From Roseiarcus sp963835955 (GTDB taxonomy: Bacteria; Pseudomonadota; Alphaproteobacteria; Rhizobiales; Beijerinckiaceae): a stretch of 64,000 nt of DNA. Position numbers and translations under genes: made by a program. A model generated the notes under the pieces. It worked only from the letters and a program-made list of their open reading frames with translations. It was not told the origin of the DNA and ran no database searches. Each line of letters starts with the position of its first letter. The stretch's first letter is position 1. Below, in pieces: positions 1 through 8,618 of this stretch. The stretch spans positions 58,020 through 122,019 of the forward strand of contig CAWIHZ010000021.1 of assembly GCA_963835955.1 (NCBI GenBank), read 5' to 3'.

Positions 1-745
1 CGGCGAGCGCCAGCTGGTCCCAGGGCGGACTTGATTTCACTTGCTCGCGGGTGACGTTGACATTGATGTGGCGCTCGGCCCAGTCGATGCCCTTTACCGC
101 ATAGGGCGAGAGCTGGACATGCTTGCCCGGCCACCAATTGTGGGTGGCGACGACGAGATAGCGGATGTCCCAGTTGACGTCGTCGGCGAGGAAGTTCTCG
201 ACATGGCCGATATCGCCGTCGGTCGCGTGGACACGATAGCCCTTGACCTCGGCGACGCTGCGCAGATCCGGATCGCCCCCGCCCGGACTGCCGCCGATCG
301 CCGCCGCCGGACGCGCTTCGGTTTCGGCAAGGATCGGCTTGGAAATCGGGTCGATGGCGTCGGGGCCGAAATACGTCCCGCCCCAAAACGGATCCCAGCC
401 ATAATGTTCGTACAGTCCGGCCTGCATCTGCTCGGTCACCGGCTCGTCATCGCGCGCGTCCGGGCTCGATTCGATCTCGCGCTTCGTCAGCCGGACGGTG
501 ACCGCGAGCGTGTCGTCCATGCTTAACATCGGCAGCTTCCCGCTGGACGGCCGGCCGAGGTCCAGCGGAGCGATCGCCGACGGGTGGATCAATATCCGGC
601 GCTCGGACAGCCAATGGCCGGTGTCGACCGCCATCCAGCGGATCTTCCAGCTCCGGTCATCGAACAGGAAGTCCTTGACCACGCCGGCGCGCCCGTCTCT
701 CGTCTCGACGGGGCATCCAAGGAGACCGGTAACGGCGAACAGCAT
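1..745 (-). CDS. PRC-barrel domain protein, 3' end outside the window
   Basis: The frame is open from an ATG at 745 to the window edge (248 codons), so the C-terminus is missing. A GGGAG-type ribosome site lies about eight bases before the ATG. Two PRC-barrel-like units are visible: residues ~3-60 (begins MLFAVTGLLGCPVETRDG) and ~162-235 (contains VKGYRVHATDGDIGHVENFL). PRC-barrels are small beta domains found in RimM, photosynthetic reaction-centre subunit H and many stress proteins. The double-barrel form is common in alphaproteobacteria and has no firm function. There is no signal peptide, so it is probably cytoplasmic. It reads in the same direction as the urea transporter genes upstream of it, but a gap of about 200 bases suggests a separate unit. 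Confidence 0.85.
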   Translation of the reverse strand, partial: MLFAVTGLLGCPVETRDGRAGVVKDFLFDDRSWKIRWMAVDTGHWLSERRILIHPSAIAPLDLGRPSSGKLPMLSMDDTLAVTVRLTKREIESSPDARDDEPVTEQMQAGLYEHYGWDPFWGGTYFGPDAIDPISKPILAETEARPAAAIGGSPGGGDPDLRSVAEVKGYRVHATDGDIGHVENFLADDVNWDIRYLVVATHNWWPGKHVQLSPYAVKGIDWAERHINVNVTREQVKSSPPWDQLALA

Positions 746-944
746 GGCGCCACTCTCCCTCGCAATCGCGCCCCCCATCGCCATTGTCCGGCCGGAAGGC
801 CGACTTTTGGCCCATCGTGCCTCAAGTCGCCGATTTTGTCACCCGATCGAATGGGCGGCGCCAAGCTCGGCAGGCTTCGCGGCGCGGAAGCGGATGTCCG
901 CCTTCGATCGGCGCGCGGCGGCGCAGTCGCGCGCCCTTACACCG

Positions 945-1631
945 TCATTCGGCCCCTGACCTCGCCCTCGTCCATCTCGGCCCGCGTCCCGACAGCACCA
1001 CCGCGCCGCGGTCCATCACCGCGTAATCGTCGGCGATGTCGCGCGCCCATTCGAAATATTGCTCCACCACCAGGATCGCCATATCGCCCTTGCGGCGCAG
1101 GTGGACGAGCGCCCGCCCGATGTCCTTGATGATCGAAGGCTGGATGCCTTCGGTCGGCTCGTCGAGGATGAGGAGCTTCGGCCGCGTGACCAGGGCGCGG
1201 GCGATCGCGAGCTGCTGCTGCTGGCCGCCGGAGAGATCGCCGCCACGGCGGCCCAGCATGTCGGAAAGGACAGGGAACAGACTGAAGATCTCCTCGTCGA
1301 CGACCCGCTCGCCGCGCGGGCGGGTCGCATAGCCGGTCATCAGGTTCTCGCGCACCGAGAGCAGCGGAAAGATCTCGCGTCCCTGCGGCACATAGCCGAA
1401 GCCGCGCCTTGCGCGCAGATGGCTCGGCAATGCGCTCATCTCCTCGCCGTTCCACTGGATCGAGCCGTTGGCGATCATGTGCTGCCCGACGATCGCGCGC
1501 AGAAGCGAGGACTTGCCGACGCCGTTGCGCCCCAGAACGCATAAGATCCGTCCAACCTCGGCCTTCAGCGACACCGCGCGCAGGGCCTGGGCGGCGCCGT
1601 AAAAGAGATCGATGCGGTCGACGCTGAGCAT
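945..1631 (-). CDS. urtE: Urea ABC transporter ATP-binding protein UrtE, 3' end frameshifted
   Basis: Second ATPase of the urea importer. It shows Walker A GRNGVGKS (residues 34-41), the signature LSGGQQQQ, and Walker B LLILDEPTEGIQPSII, the form typical of UrtE/LivF proteins. It starts six bases after the urtD stop. The last ~20 residues look wrong: this frame ends VVLSGRGPRWTRARSGAE, while the overlapping frame gives the expected family ending (AEMDEGEVRGRMTV) with a stop at 937-939. A one-base loss near 981-990 explains this. The ATPase core is intact, so function may survive. The alternative is a sequencing error, in which case the gene spans 937-1631. Confidence 0.93.
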   Translation of the reverse strand: MLSVDRIDLFYGAAQALRAVSLKAEVGRILCVLGRNGVGKSSLLRAIVGQHMIANGSIQWNGEEMSALPSHLRARRGFGYVPQGREIFPLLSVRENLMTGYATRPRGERVVDEEIFSLFPVLSDMLGRRGGDLSGGQQQQLAIARALVTRPKLLILDEPTEGIQPSIIKDIGRALVHLRRKGDMAILVVEQYFEWARDIADDYAVMDRGAVVLSGRGPRWTRARSGAE

Positions 1632-1637
1632 GGGACC

Positions 1638-2423
1638 CTACCGCCCGAGATAGACTTCGATGACGCGCGGATCGGCGCTGACCTGATCGAGCGAACCCTC
1701 GGCCAGCACCGAGCCTTCGTGCAGCACCGTCACCCTGACGCCGAGCTCGCGCACGAAGGCCATGTCGTGCTCGACCACCACGACCGAATGATCGCGCGCG
1801 ATTTCGCGCAACAGCTCCGCGGTAGCCGCGGTCTCGGCGTCGGTCATTCCCGCGACCGGCTCGTCGACCAGCAGGAGTTTCGGGTCCTGGGCGAGCAGCA
1901 TCCCGATCTCGAGCCACTGCTTCTGTCCGTGCGACAGCGAGCCTGCGATTCGCCAACGAAGGTCGCCGAGTCTGGTCTTGGCGAGGATCGCGTCGATGGT
2001 CCCGATCGTCGTCGGCTCCTCGCGGCCGAACAGGGTGGCGAAGACGCCGCGCGGCGCCTTGGTCGCCAGCAGCAGATTGTCCTCGACGCTGTGGTTTTCG
2101 AACACGGTCGGCTTCTGGAACTTGCGGCCGACCCCGAGAGTGGCGATCTCGGCTTCGTCGAGTTTGGTCAGATCGTGCCGCCCGTCGAACAGGGCCTCGC
2201 CCTCGTCGGGGCGGGTTTTGCCGGTGATCACGTCCATCATCGTCGTCTTGCCGGCGCCGTTGGGACCGATGATCGCCCGCATCTCGCCCGGCGCCAGTGT
2301 GAGCGACAGGCCGCGCAGAGCCTTGTAGCCGTCGAAGGAGACGCTGACCCCGTCGAGATAGAGCAGAGTATGGGTGAGGCTCGGATTGCCCAATTCGCTG
2401 ACGGTTCTGGCCGAATCGCTCAT
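1638..2423 (-). CDS. urtD: Urea ABC transporter ATP-binding protein UrtD
   Basis: First ATPase of the urea importer, 261 residues. It shows Walker A GPNGAGKTT (residues 53-61), the atypical LSHGQKQWLEIGM signature shared by UrtD and LivG-type ATPases, and Walker B LLLVDEPVAGMT. The ATG at 2423 was chosen because it overlaps the urtC stop as ATGA, a typical translational coupling; a longer open frame upstream is only the shadow of urtC. It acts on the cytoplasmic face with UrtE, powering UrtB and UrtC. It belongs to the urtABCDE unit and should share its sigma-54 promoter. Confidence 0.96.
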   Translation of the reverse strand: MSDSARTVSELGNPSLTHTLLYLDGVSVSFDGYKALRGLSLTLAPGEMRAIIGPNGAGKTTMMDVITGKTRPDEGEALFDGRHDLTKLDEAEIATLGVGRKFQKPTVFENHSVEDNLLLATKAPRGVFATLFGREEPTTIGTIDAILAKTRLGDLRWRIAGSLSHGQKQWLEIGMLLAQDPKLLLVDEPVAGMTDAETAATAELLREIARDHSVVVVEHDMAFVRELGVRVTVLHEGSVLAEGSLDQVSADPRVIEVYLGR

Positions 2424-3544
2424 GGCTTGGCCCCGTCCTCGATCGCCTCGACGGACGCGGCGGCCTCGGGATTCTTCCGCCCGGCGCCGAGCGCGAGGCC
2501 GAGCAGGCCCCTGGGCAGGAACAGGGTCACGAAGACGAACAGGGCCCCCAGGCCATAGAGCCAATATTCCGGAATCGTGCCGGTGAAGTAGGTCTTGGCG
2601 AAATTGACGGCGATGGCGCCGATCGCCGCGCCGACGAGGGTTCCCCGACCGCCGACCGCGACCCAGATCGCCGCCTCGATCGAATTGGCGGGGGCGAATT
2701 CGCTCGGATTGATGATGCCGACCTGCGGCACATAGAGCGCGCCGGCGACGCCCGCCATCACCGCCGAGACGACAAAGGCGAAGAGCTTGTAGTTCTCCAC
2801 CCGATAGCCCAGAAAACGCATCCGGCTCTCCGCGTCGCGCACCGCGGTCAGCGCCTTGCCGTATTTGGAGGCGATGATCGCGCGCGCGACCGCGTAGGCA
2901 AGGACGAGCGCGATGGCGCTGGCGGAAAACAGCGCCGCCTTGGTCGAGGCGGACTGGAGCGAAAATCCAAGCAGGTCCTTGAAATCGGTCAGGCCGTTGT
3001 TGCCGCCGAAGCCGAAATCGTTGCGGAAGAACTCCTTGAACAGCGCGAAGGTCATCGCCTGGGTGATGATCGACAGATAGACGCCGGTCACGCGCGAGCG
3101 GAAGGCGAACCAGCCGAAGCCGAGCGCCAGCAGGCCGGGCACCAGCACGATCATCAGCAAGGCGTAGGGAAAGTGCTGGAATCCCCACCAGGCGACCGGC
3201 AGCGCCTTCCAGTTCAGGAACACCATGAAGTCGGGCAGGATCGGATTGGCGTAGACGCCGCGGGTTCCGATCTGGCGCATCAGATACATGCCCATCGCGT
3301 AGCCGCCGAGAGCGAAGAATGCGCCGTGCCCGAGCGAAAGAATCCCGCAATAGCCCCAGACGAGATCGAGCGCGACCGCCAGGATCGCATAGCAGAGATA
3401 TTTGCCGAGAAGCTGCACGATATAGGGCGGGATGTAAAAAGCGGAATTCGTGGGCGTCGCCAGCGACAGGATCGGCACGACGATCGCGACCAGGACGAGG
3501 ATCGCGGCGAAGACGACGCCCAGTCTGTCGAGCCGCGGGTTCAT
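2420..3544 (-). CDS. urtC: Urea ABC transporter permease UrtC
   Basis: 374-residue inner-membrane permease of the branched-chain amino acid/urea (LivM-like) family. Hydrophobic segments run through most of the protein, starting MNPRLDRLGVVFAAILVLVA and including the conserved stretch CGILSLGHGAFFALGGYAMGMYLM. A late glycine-rich EAA-type loop (AVGGRGTLVGAAIGAIAVNF) contacts the ATPases in this family. The start overlaps the urtB stop (ATGA), and the stop overlaps the urtD start in the same way, so urtB-C-D are translationally coupled. It pairs with UrtB to form the channel for urea. Confidence 0.96.
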   Translation of the reverse strand: MNPRLDRLGVVFAAILVLVAIVVPILSLATPTNSAFYIPPYIVQLLGKYLCYAILAVALDLVWGYCGILSLGHGAFFALGGYAMGMYLMRQIGTRGVYANPILPDFMVFLNWKALPVAWWGFQHFPYALLMIVLVPGLLALGFGWFAFRSRVTGVYLSIITQAMTFALFKEFFRNDFGFGGNNGLTDFKDLLGFSLQSASTKAALFSASAIALVLAYAVARAIIASKYGKALTAVRDAESRMRFLGYRVENYKLFAFVVSAVMAGVAGALYVPQVGIINPSEFAPANSIEAAIWVAVGGRGTLVGAAIGAIAVNFAKTYFTGTIPEYWLYGLGALFVFVTLFLPRGLLGLALGAGRKNPEAAASVEAIEDGAKP

Positions 3545-5190
3545 GCTTCCACCGCCCGGCCCCTGAGCGCGAACAATCCGCGCGGCCGCTTCTGGATGAA
3601 GAGGATGATGAAGACGAGCAGCACGATCTGGCCCTGCACGGCGCCGATCACCGGCTCCAGAATCTTGTTGGCGATCCCGAGCGTCAGCGCTCCGAGCGCC
3701 GTGCCCCACAGGTTGCCGACGCCGCCGAAAACGACGACCATGAAGCTGTCGATGATGTAGCCCTGGCCGAGATTGGGCGAGACATTGTCGATTTGCGACA
3801 GCGCGACCCCCGCGATTCCGGCGACCCCTGACCCCAGGCCGAAAGCCAGCATGTCGATGCGCGCGGTCGAGATGCCCATCGCGGCGGCCATGCGCCGGTT
3901 CTGCGTCACTGCGCGCATCCGCAGGCCGAACGGGGTCGCGCGCAGGACGATCTGCAGCCCGGCGAAGACGAGGGCCGCCAGCACGATGATCCACAGGCGG
4001 TTGGTCGTGATCGACAGGCCGCCGAGCTTGAACGCGCCCGACATGAATGGCGGCGAGCTGACGAGGCGGTTGTTGGCGCCGAACAGGCTGCGCACCGCCT
4101 GCTGCAGAATGAGCGAGACGCCCCAGGTGGCCAGCAGCGTCTCCAAAGGCCTTGTGTAGAGAAAGCGGATGACGAGACGCTCGATGGCGATGCCGACCAC
4201 GCCCGAGACGACGAACGCCAGGGGGATTGCGAAGGCGAGCGACCAGCCCTGCAAGGAAGGCGGCAGGATGAGCTGCACGACATAGGTCGCGTAGGCCCCG
4301 AGCATCACCATCTCGCCGTGCGCCATGTTGATGACGCCCATGACGCCGAAAGTGATGGCCAGGCCAATCGCCGCAAGAAGGAGAACTGACGAGGCCGAAA
4401 GGCCGTACCAGAGATCCTGGACCGCGTTCCACACAGCAAGGCGGGTGTGAATCGCCGCCAGCGCTGACGCGGCCGCGCTCTTCACCGCCGGGTCGGTCGT
4501 CTTCTGCGCCAGTTGGTCGATCAGGCTTTGCGCGTCCTCGTCTCCGCGCTCCTTCAACGTGGCGATCGCCCCCAGTCGCTCCTGCTCCGAAGCGCTGTCG
4601 CTGGTCGCGAAGATCGCCGCGCGGGCGAGCTTCAACGCATCGGCGACGCCCGGATCGCGCTCCTTGCGCAGCTGCGCCTCCAGCGCCGGCAACGCCTTGG
4701 CGTCGCGAGTCTTGAACACGTCACGAGCCGCCGAAATACGCTTTTGCGGATCGGGGTTGGCCAGCGTCAGCGAGCCGACTGCGCCTTCGACGGCCTGACG
4801 CACCCCGTTGTTGACGCGCACTTTCTTGAACGCCGAAAGGTCAACGCCGGAAAGCGGCTTGCCGGTCCTGGCGTCGAAGACGTCGCCCGTCGTCGTCTTG
4901 TAGACGACACGATGGTCCGCCGCATCGAACAGCAGACGATTGTTGCTGAGCGCATCGAGAATCGCCCCCGCCTGCGGCGGCGCCTCTGCGGCCAATTCGC
5001 CGACCGCTTTCTCGCTCTGCGAGAACTTGTCGGCGAAAAAGCGCGCCAGCGTGTCGTCGATCGGAGCCGCGCGAGCGGCGACGGCAGAAAGCAGGCACGC
5101 CAAAATCGCCAGCGCGCTCAGCGCAAGCGCGGACCCGCGCTTGCGAAAGCCAATGAGGCCCCCTCGATGCATCCCGACGACCGTCGACAT
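3541..5190 (-). CDS. urtB: Urea ABC transporter permease UrtB
   Basis: 549 residues, the usual long form of UrtB. Residues ~1-41 form a signal peptide-like segment ending in ARA. A periplasmic alpha-helical region (~42-250), containing helical-repeat-like stretches, precedes the LivH-like membrane domain from ~255 (GLSASSVLLLAAIGLAITFGV). The conserved loop VVVFGGVGNLWGTALGALTLG is present. This N-terminal extra domain distinguishes UrtB from ordinary LivH permeases and supports the urea assignment over a branched-chain amino acid assignment. The gene follows urtA after 258 bases that hold a REP-like element, which may tune urtA against the downstream genes. Confidence 0.95.
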   Translation of the reverse strand: MSTVVGMHRGGLIGFRKRGSALALSALAILACLLSAVAARAAPIDDTLARFFADKFSQSEKAVGELAAEAPPQAGAILDALSNNRLLFDAADHRVVYKTTTGDVFDARTGKPLSGVDLSAFKKVRVNNGVRQAVEGAVGSLTLANPDPQKRISAARDVFKTRDAKALPALEAQLRKERDPGVADALKLARAAIFATSDSASEQERLGAIATLKERGDEDAQSLIDQLAQKTTDPAVKSAAASALAAIHTRLAVWNAVQDLWYGLSASSVLLLAAIGLAITFGVMGVINMAHGEMVMLGAYATYVVQLILPPSLQGWSLAFAIPLAFVVSGVVGIAIERLVIRFLYTRPLETLLATWGVSLILQQAVRSLFGANNRLVSSPPFMSGAFKLGGLSITTNRLWIIVLAALVFAGLQIVLRATPFGLRMRAVTQNRRMAAAMGISTARIDMLAFGLGSGVAGIAGVALSQIDNVSPNLGQGYIIDSFMVVVFGGVGNLWGTALGALTLGIANKILEPVIGAVQGQIVLLVFIILFIQKRPRGLFALRGRAVEA

Positions 5191-5355
5191 CCGGTGTTCC
5201 AGTCTGGGCGGATACGCTCGAAACTCACGCCCGCCTCCTCTTCGTTCGCGGGAGACGGCATAGGGCGTCGAAAGGCGTCCGTCTTTCGCCGGGCCATGGG
5301 GTGTGGGGTTCGACGCTGAAAGAGCGTCTCGCCGCCGCGCGGCTGGCGGCGCGAC

Positions 5356-5407
5356 CCCCTCATCCGTCGCGCCGGGCGCGCCGCCTTCTCCCGCAAATGG
5401 AGAAAGG
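5356..5407. repeat. REP-like intergenic element between urtA and urtB
   Basis: The segment begins CCCCTCATCC, has a GC-rich centre, and continues with CTTCTCCCGCAAATGGAG. This matches the layout of the two elements at 41893-42014. It lies in the untranslated gap between urtA and urtB, where such hairpins often stabilise or terminate part of the transcript and give more binding protein than permease. The copy is imperfect compared with the later two. Confidence 0.6.
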
Positions 5408-5448
5408 CGCGCCCAGGCGAGACAGACATCTCCAGTTTCCGTCTTCCG

Positions 5449-6744
5449 TCAGCCGCCGCACTTGCCGGTCTTGACGTTGAAGTTGCCGCAGGACAACGGC
5501 TCGCGCCAATCAGAGATCAAATCCTTGGACCCTGGCAGGTAGTCGGACCACGCGTCGCCCGGCACCGTCCCGGGGGTCTGCCAAACGACGTTGAACTGGC
5601 CATTGCCCTGGATTTCGCCGATATAGACGGGCTTGGTGATGTGATGGTTGGGCATCATCGTCGCGATTCCGCCGGTCAAGTTCGGCACCGCGACGCCGAT
5701 CATTGCGTCGATCACCTTGTCCGGATTGGTTGTGCCCGCTTTCTCCACCGCCTTCACCCACATGTTGAAACCGATGTAATGGGCTTCCATCGGATCGTTG
5801 GTGGTGCGGTTCGGCTTGCCGATGAACTTGTGCCACTTGTCGATGAACGCCTTGTTCTCCGGGGTGTCGATCGATTCGAAATAGTTCCAGGCCGCCAGAT
5901 GGCCGATGAGCGGCTTGGTGTCGAGACCGGCGAGTTCCTCTTCGCCGACCGAGAACGCGACCACCGGGATGTCGGTCGCCTTGACGCCCTGGTTGCCGAG
6001 CTCCTTGTAGAACGGGACGTTGGCGTCGCCGTTGATCGTCGACACCACCGCCGTCTTCTTGCCCGCCGAGCCGAAGGCCTTGATCTTGGAAACTTCGGTC
6101 TGCCAGTCGGAGAATCCGAACGGCGTGTAGTTGATCATGATGTCTTCGCTCTTGACGCCTTTCGATTTCAGATAGGCCTCGAGGATCTTGTTGGTCGTGC
6201 GCGGATAGACGTAGTCGGTGCCTTCGAGCACCCAGCGCTTCACCGAACCGCCGTCTTCGCTCATCAGATAGTCGACCGCGGGAATCGCCTGCTGATTGGG
6301 CGCGGCGCCGGTATAAAAGACGTTGCGTTCCGATTCCTCGCCCTCGTATTGCACCGGATAGAACAGGATGTTGTCGAGCTCCTTGAACACCGGCAGCACC
6401 GATTTGCGCGATACCGAGGTCCAGCAGCCGAATACGACCGCGACTTTGTCCTTCTCGATCAACTCCTTGGCCTTTTCGGCGAACAGCGGCCAGTTCGAAG
6501 CCGGGTCGACGACGACCGGCTCCAGCTTCTTGCCGAGCAGGCCGCCCTTCTTGTTCTGCTCGGCGATCAGCATCAGCATCACATCCTTGAGCGTCGTCTC
6601 GCTGATCGCCATGGTGCCGGACAGCGAGTGCAGAATCCCGACCTTGATCGTGTCATCCGCCCGCGCGGCGGTGGCGGAAAGCGCGAGCGCTCCGCCCATC
6701 AGCGCGCCGGTTGCGCGCAAAAACAAACGTCTCGTCAACGACAT
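5449..6744 (-). CDS. urtA: Urea ABC transporter substrate-binding protein UrtA
   Basis: 431-residue periplasmic binding protein that captures urea (or short-chain amides) for UrtBCDE. The N-terminus carries a twin-arginine motif (TRRLFLRATG) followed by a hydrophobic stretch and an AARA-type cleavage site near residue 29, so export by the Tat route is likely. The mature part starts DDTIKVGILHSLSGTMAISE, typical of the UrtA/AmiC type I fold, and its length fits the family. It is the first gene of the urt unit and lies 62 bases after the predicted transcription start of a sigma-54 promoter, which points to nitrogen-limitation control. No urease genes lie in the window. Confidence 0.97.
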   Translation of the reverse strand: MSLTRRLFLRATGALMGGALALSATAARADDTIKVGILHSLSGTMAISETTLKDVMLMLIAEQNKKGGLLGKKLEPVVVDPASNWPLFAEKAKELIEKDKVAVVFGCWTSVSRKSVLPVFKELDNILFYPVQYEGEESERNVFYTGAAPNQQAIPAVDYLMSEDGGSVKRWVLEGTDYVYPRTTNKILEAYLKSKGVKSEDIMINYTPFGFSDWQTEVSKIKAFGSAGKKTAVVSTINGDANVPFYKELGNQGVKATDIPVVAFSVGEEELAGLDTKPLIGHLAAWNYFESIDTPENKAFIDKWHKFIGKPNRTTNDPMEAHYIGFNMWVKAVEKAGTTNPDKVIDAMIGVAVPNLTGGIATMMPNHHITKPVYIGEIQGNGQFNVVWQTPGTVPGDAWSDYLPGSKDLISDWREPLSCGNFNVKTGKCGG

Positions 6745-7334
6745 GATTCACCTCCACGAACGCGCCCCACACTCAGGACGACGGCAGTTCGGCCCCACTG
6801 GCGCCAAAGGAGGCTTCGCAACGAGCGTGCCACTCGCTTTCATCGCTTTCGTGTGCTCGGGCGCCTGCGAAGCGGGTGCGGGCGCTGAAGAAGTGTTCAA
6901 TAAGCAGGCAAATCGCGCCGACGGCGCCTTAAGCCTCGGCAGCGCTGAGCCCCTCCGGCGCCGGCGGCGCGGCCATGCGCGCAATTTCAGCGCTGCGGCG
7001 CTGCCGCTGCTTTGCGCCTTCGGAGTATCTTCCGTCGGAAATTCAACCGCGCGGAGGTCTTGCAAACGCCCGCTATTGCTGTTTAGCCATTGCCGGCTCG
7101 GCAAAACGCTCGGAACGGGTTCTTTGGGGCCGGAATTCGGTGTCCGGAAAAATTCGGTGATGCCTATGCCCGCGAACATGTGATAGCAGGGTCGCATGCA
7201 AACAACGGTCGCGAGGGGCGGGCGCGCTGGGCCCGGACGAAGTTTTTCGGGCCGCAGGCCGTCGACGTTCGTTGAGACCCTGCGCTGAGCGCTATCTCAG
7301 GGGATGGCGTCGAGCTTAACTCAGGAGAACCGCA
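6745..7334. other. 590-base divergent intergenic region
   Basis: The region holds the sigma-54 promoter of urtA at its left end and the ribosome site of the TTG-started lipoprotein gene (AGGAG, 7323-7327) at its right end. A 149-codon open frame on the minus strand (6748-7197) runs through the promoter, is rich in Arg, Pro and Ser and resembles no protein I know, so I do not call it a gene. Nothing else convincing was seen. Confidence 0.6.
6816..6834 (-). promoter_or_regulatory. Sigma-54 (RpoN) promoter for urtA
   Basis: On the minus strand the sequence reads TGGCACGCTCGTTGC: the -24 element TGGCAC at 6832-6827, five bases, then the -12 element TTGC at 6821-6818. This is an essentially perfect match to the RpoN consensus (TGGCAC-N5-TTGC). 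The predicted start near 6806 leaves a leader of about 62 bases before the urtA ATG. Sigma-54 promoters need an enhancer-binding activator; NtrC is the usual one for urea transporters. I could not find a clear NtrC palindrome in the upstream 400 bases. Confidence 0.88.
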
Positions 7335-8360
7335 TTGCGGCACGTTTTGGGAATTTCGCACGGTCGCTGGCGCGTGGCCGCGGCCCTATGCGCGGTCGCG
7401 ATGGCCGCCGCCCTCGCCGGTTGCGGCCGGAAGCAAGACGCGCCGGCTGTTGTCGGGCAAGTCATTGCGCATATCGGACCGGAGGACGTGACGCAGCAGG
7501 AGGTCGATAACGAGCTTCGCCTCGCGCGCGTCCCCGCCGACAAGCGCAGCGATGCTGTCCTGAAGGCGGCGCTAAGCCGCGTGATCGAGCGCAAATATTT
7601 GGCTCAGCAGGCGATGGCCGCGAAGCTCGATCGGGAACCGACGGTGCATCTCGACCTCTTGCGCGCGCGCGAGCAGACTCTCGCCGGCGCTTACATGCAG
7701 CGCGATTTCGCAGGCAAGGCGAGCGGCATCTCCACAGCAGAAATCAGTAATTACATTCAAGCTCATCCAGCTCAGTTCGCGAATCGGCAATTGTTCAAGA
7801 TCGAGCAGGTGAACTTTCCGCCGCAAAAGGACATGAAAGCGATCGCCGAAGAGACAAAAAACTTCAAGACGCTCGATCAGGTCGAGGCCAAGCTCAAGGA
7901 ACTGGGGGTCAATTACAGCCGCGGTCCAGGGACTCTGGATAGCGCGACCCTCCCCGCCGAGCTGCTGAAACCGCTGGAGGCGAGGAAGCCAGACGACATT
8001 TTTCTTCTCCGCCTCAGGCAAGGCGCGAGTTTCTTCAAGGTGACCTCGGTCGAAGACAAACCTTTGACCGGCGACCAAGCCGATGGGTTCGCCAAACGAG
8101 AATTGATCAACGAACTCGCGCGGAAGGATTCGCAGCAGTCCCTAGCGGCCGCGCTCGCGGGCGCAAAATATGAAGGCGACTACGCGCGCATCATGACCGC
8201 TCCGACGCCGGCGGCCGGGACTCCGGCGGCCGAAACGCCGACCGAAGCGGAGAAGCCCGCGGGCGAGGCGCCGACCGAAGCGGAGAAACCCGTGGGCGAG
8301 ACGCCGAGCGAAGCGGAGAAGCCCGCGGGCGAGAAGCAGACGGAATCGCCGAAGAAGTGA
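7335..8360 (+). CDS. EpsD-like peptidyl-prolyl cis-trans isomerase lipoprotein
   Basis: 341 residues with a lipoprotein signal: a hydrophobic segment to residue 29 and lipobox LAGC, with Cys30 as the lipidated residue. The start is a TTG at 7335, supported by AGGAG seven bases upstream. The body (~40-290) looks like a SurA/PpiC-type chaperone with an N-terminal helical domain (NELRLARVPADKR, VIERKYLAQQA) and a C-terminal domain around GTLDSATLPAEL. It most resembles EpsD-family isomerases known from exopolysaccharide/exosortase loci, although no such locus is nearby. The last ~40 residues are an acidic, low-complexity tail of three 11-residue repeats. A role in folding exported proteins is inferred. 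Confidence 0.78.
   Translation: MRHVLGISHGRWRVAAALCAVAMAAALAGCGRKQDAPAVVGQVIAHIGPEDVTQQEVDNELRLARVPADKRSDAVLKAALSRVIERKYLAQQAMAAKLDREPTVHLDLLRAREQTLAGAYMQRDFAGKASGISTAEISNYIQAHPAQFANRQLFKIEQVNFPPQKDMKAIAEETKNFKTLDQVEAKLKELGVNYSRGPGTLDSATLPAELLKPLEARKPDDIFLLRLRQGASFFKVTSVEDKPLTGDQADGFAKRELINELARKDSQQSLAAALAGAKYEGDYARIMTAPTPAAGTPAAETPTEAEKPAGEAPTEAEKPVGETPSEAEKPAGEKQTESPKK
8238..8336 (+). repeat. Three tandem 33-base repeats inside the lipoprotein gene
   Basis: Three in-frame 33-base units (8238-8270, 8271-8303, 8304-8336) encode PTEAEKPAGEA, PTEAEKPVGET and PSEAEKPAGEK. The copies are nearly identical in DNA, which suggests recent expansion and possible copy-number change by slippage. Confidence 0.9.
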
Positions 8361-8618
8361 CAGGTTTCGCCGGCGAGGACGGCGGCCGCCAAGTCGCCCT
8401 CGTCTCGCGGTCTCCCTGGGAGAGTTTGTGCTTCGCCCTGGCTCCGGAACGATTGGATCGCCGCGGCTGTCAAAGCCGATGTTGACGCCTTCGTTGCGCG
8501 CCGGCCGTCGCGCGCCAGCGGGCCCTTGTTGTTGTGGCCACACTTTGGCGCCATTTTGCTGTGCGATGGTCGTCGAATTGTTCCCCGCGGTTCCTGATCG
8601 AGGCGAAGTCGTTCCTCC

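Noticed and set aside
41..526. 161-codon plus-strand open frame
   Set aside because: It is the complementary-frame shadow of the PRC-barrel gene, whose minus-strand frame has clear domain sequence.
6840..6900. NtrC enhancer site upstream of the urtA promoter
   Set aside because: GC-rich half-sites exist but spacing (eight instead of five bases between halves) does not fit the NtrC palindrome.
6748..7197. 149-codon minus-strand frame upstream of urtA
   Set aside because: Runs through the sigma-54 promoter, low-complexity Arg/Pro/Ser composition, no recognisable motif.
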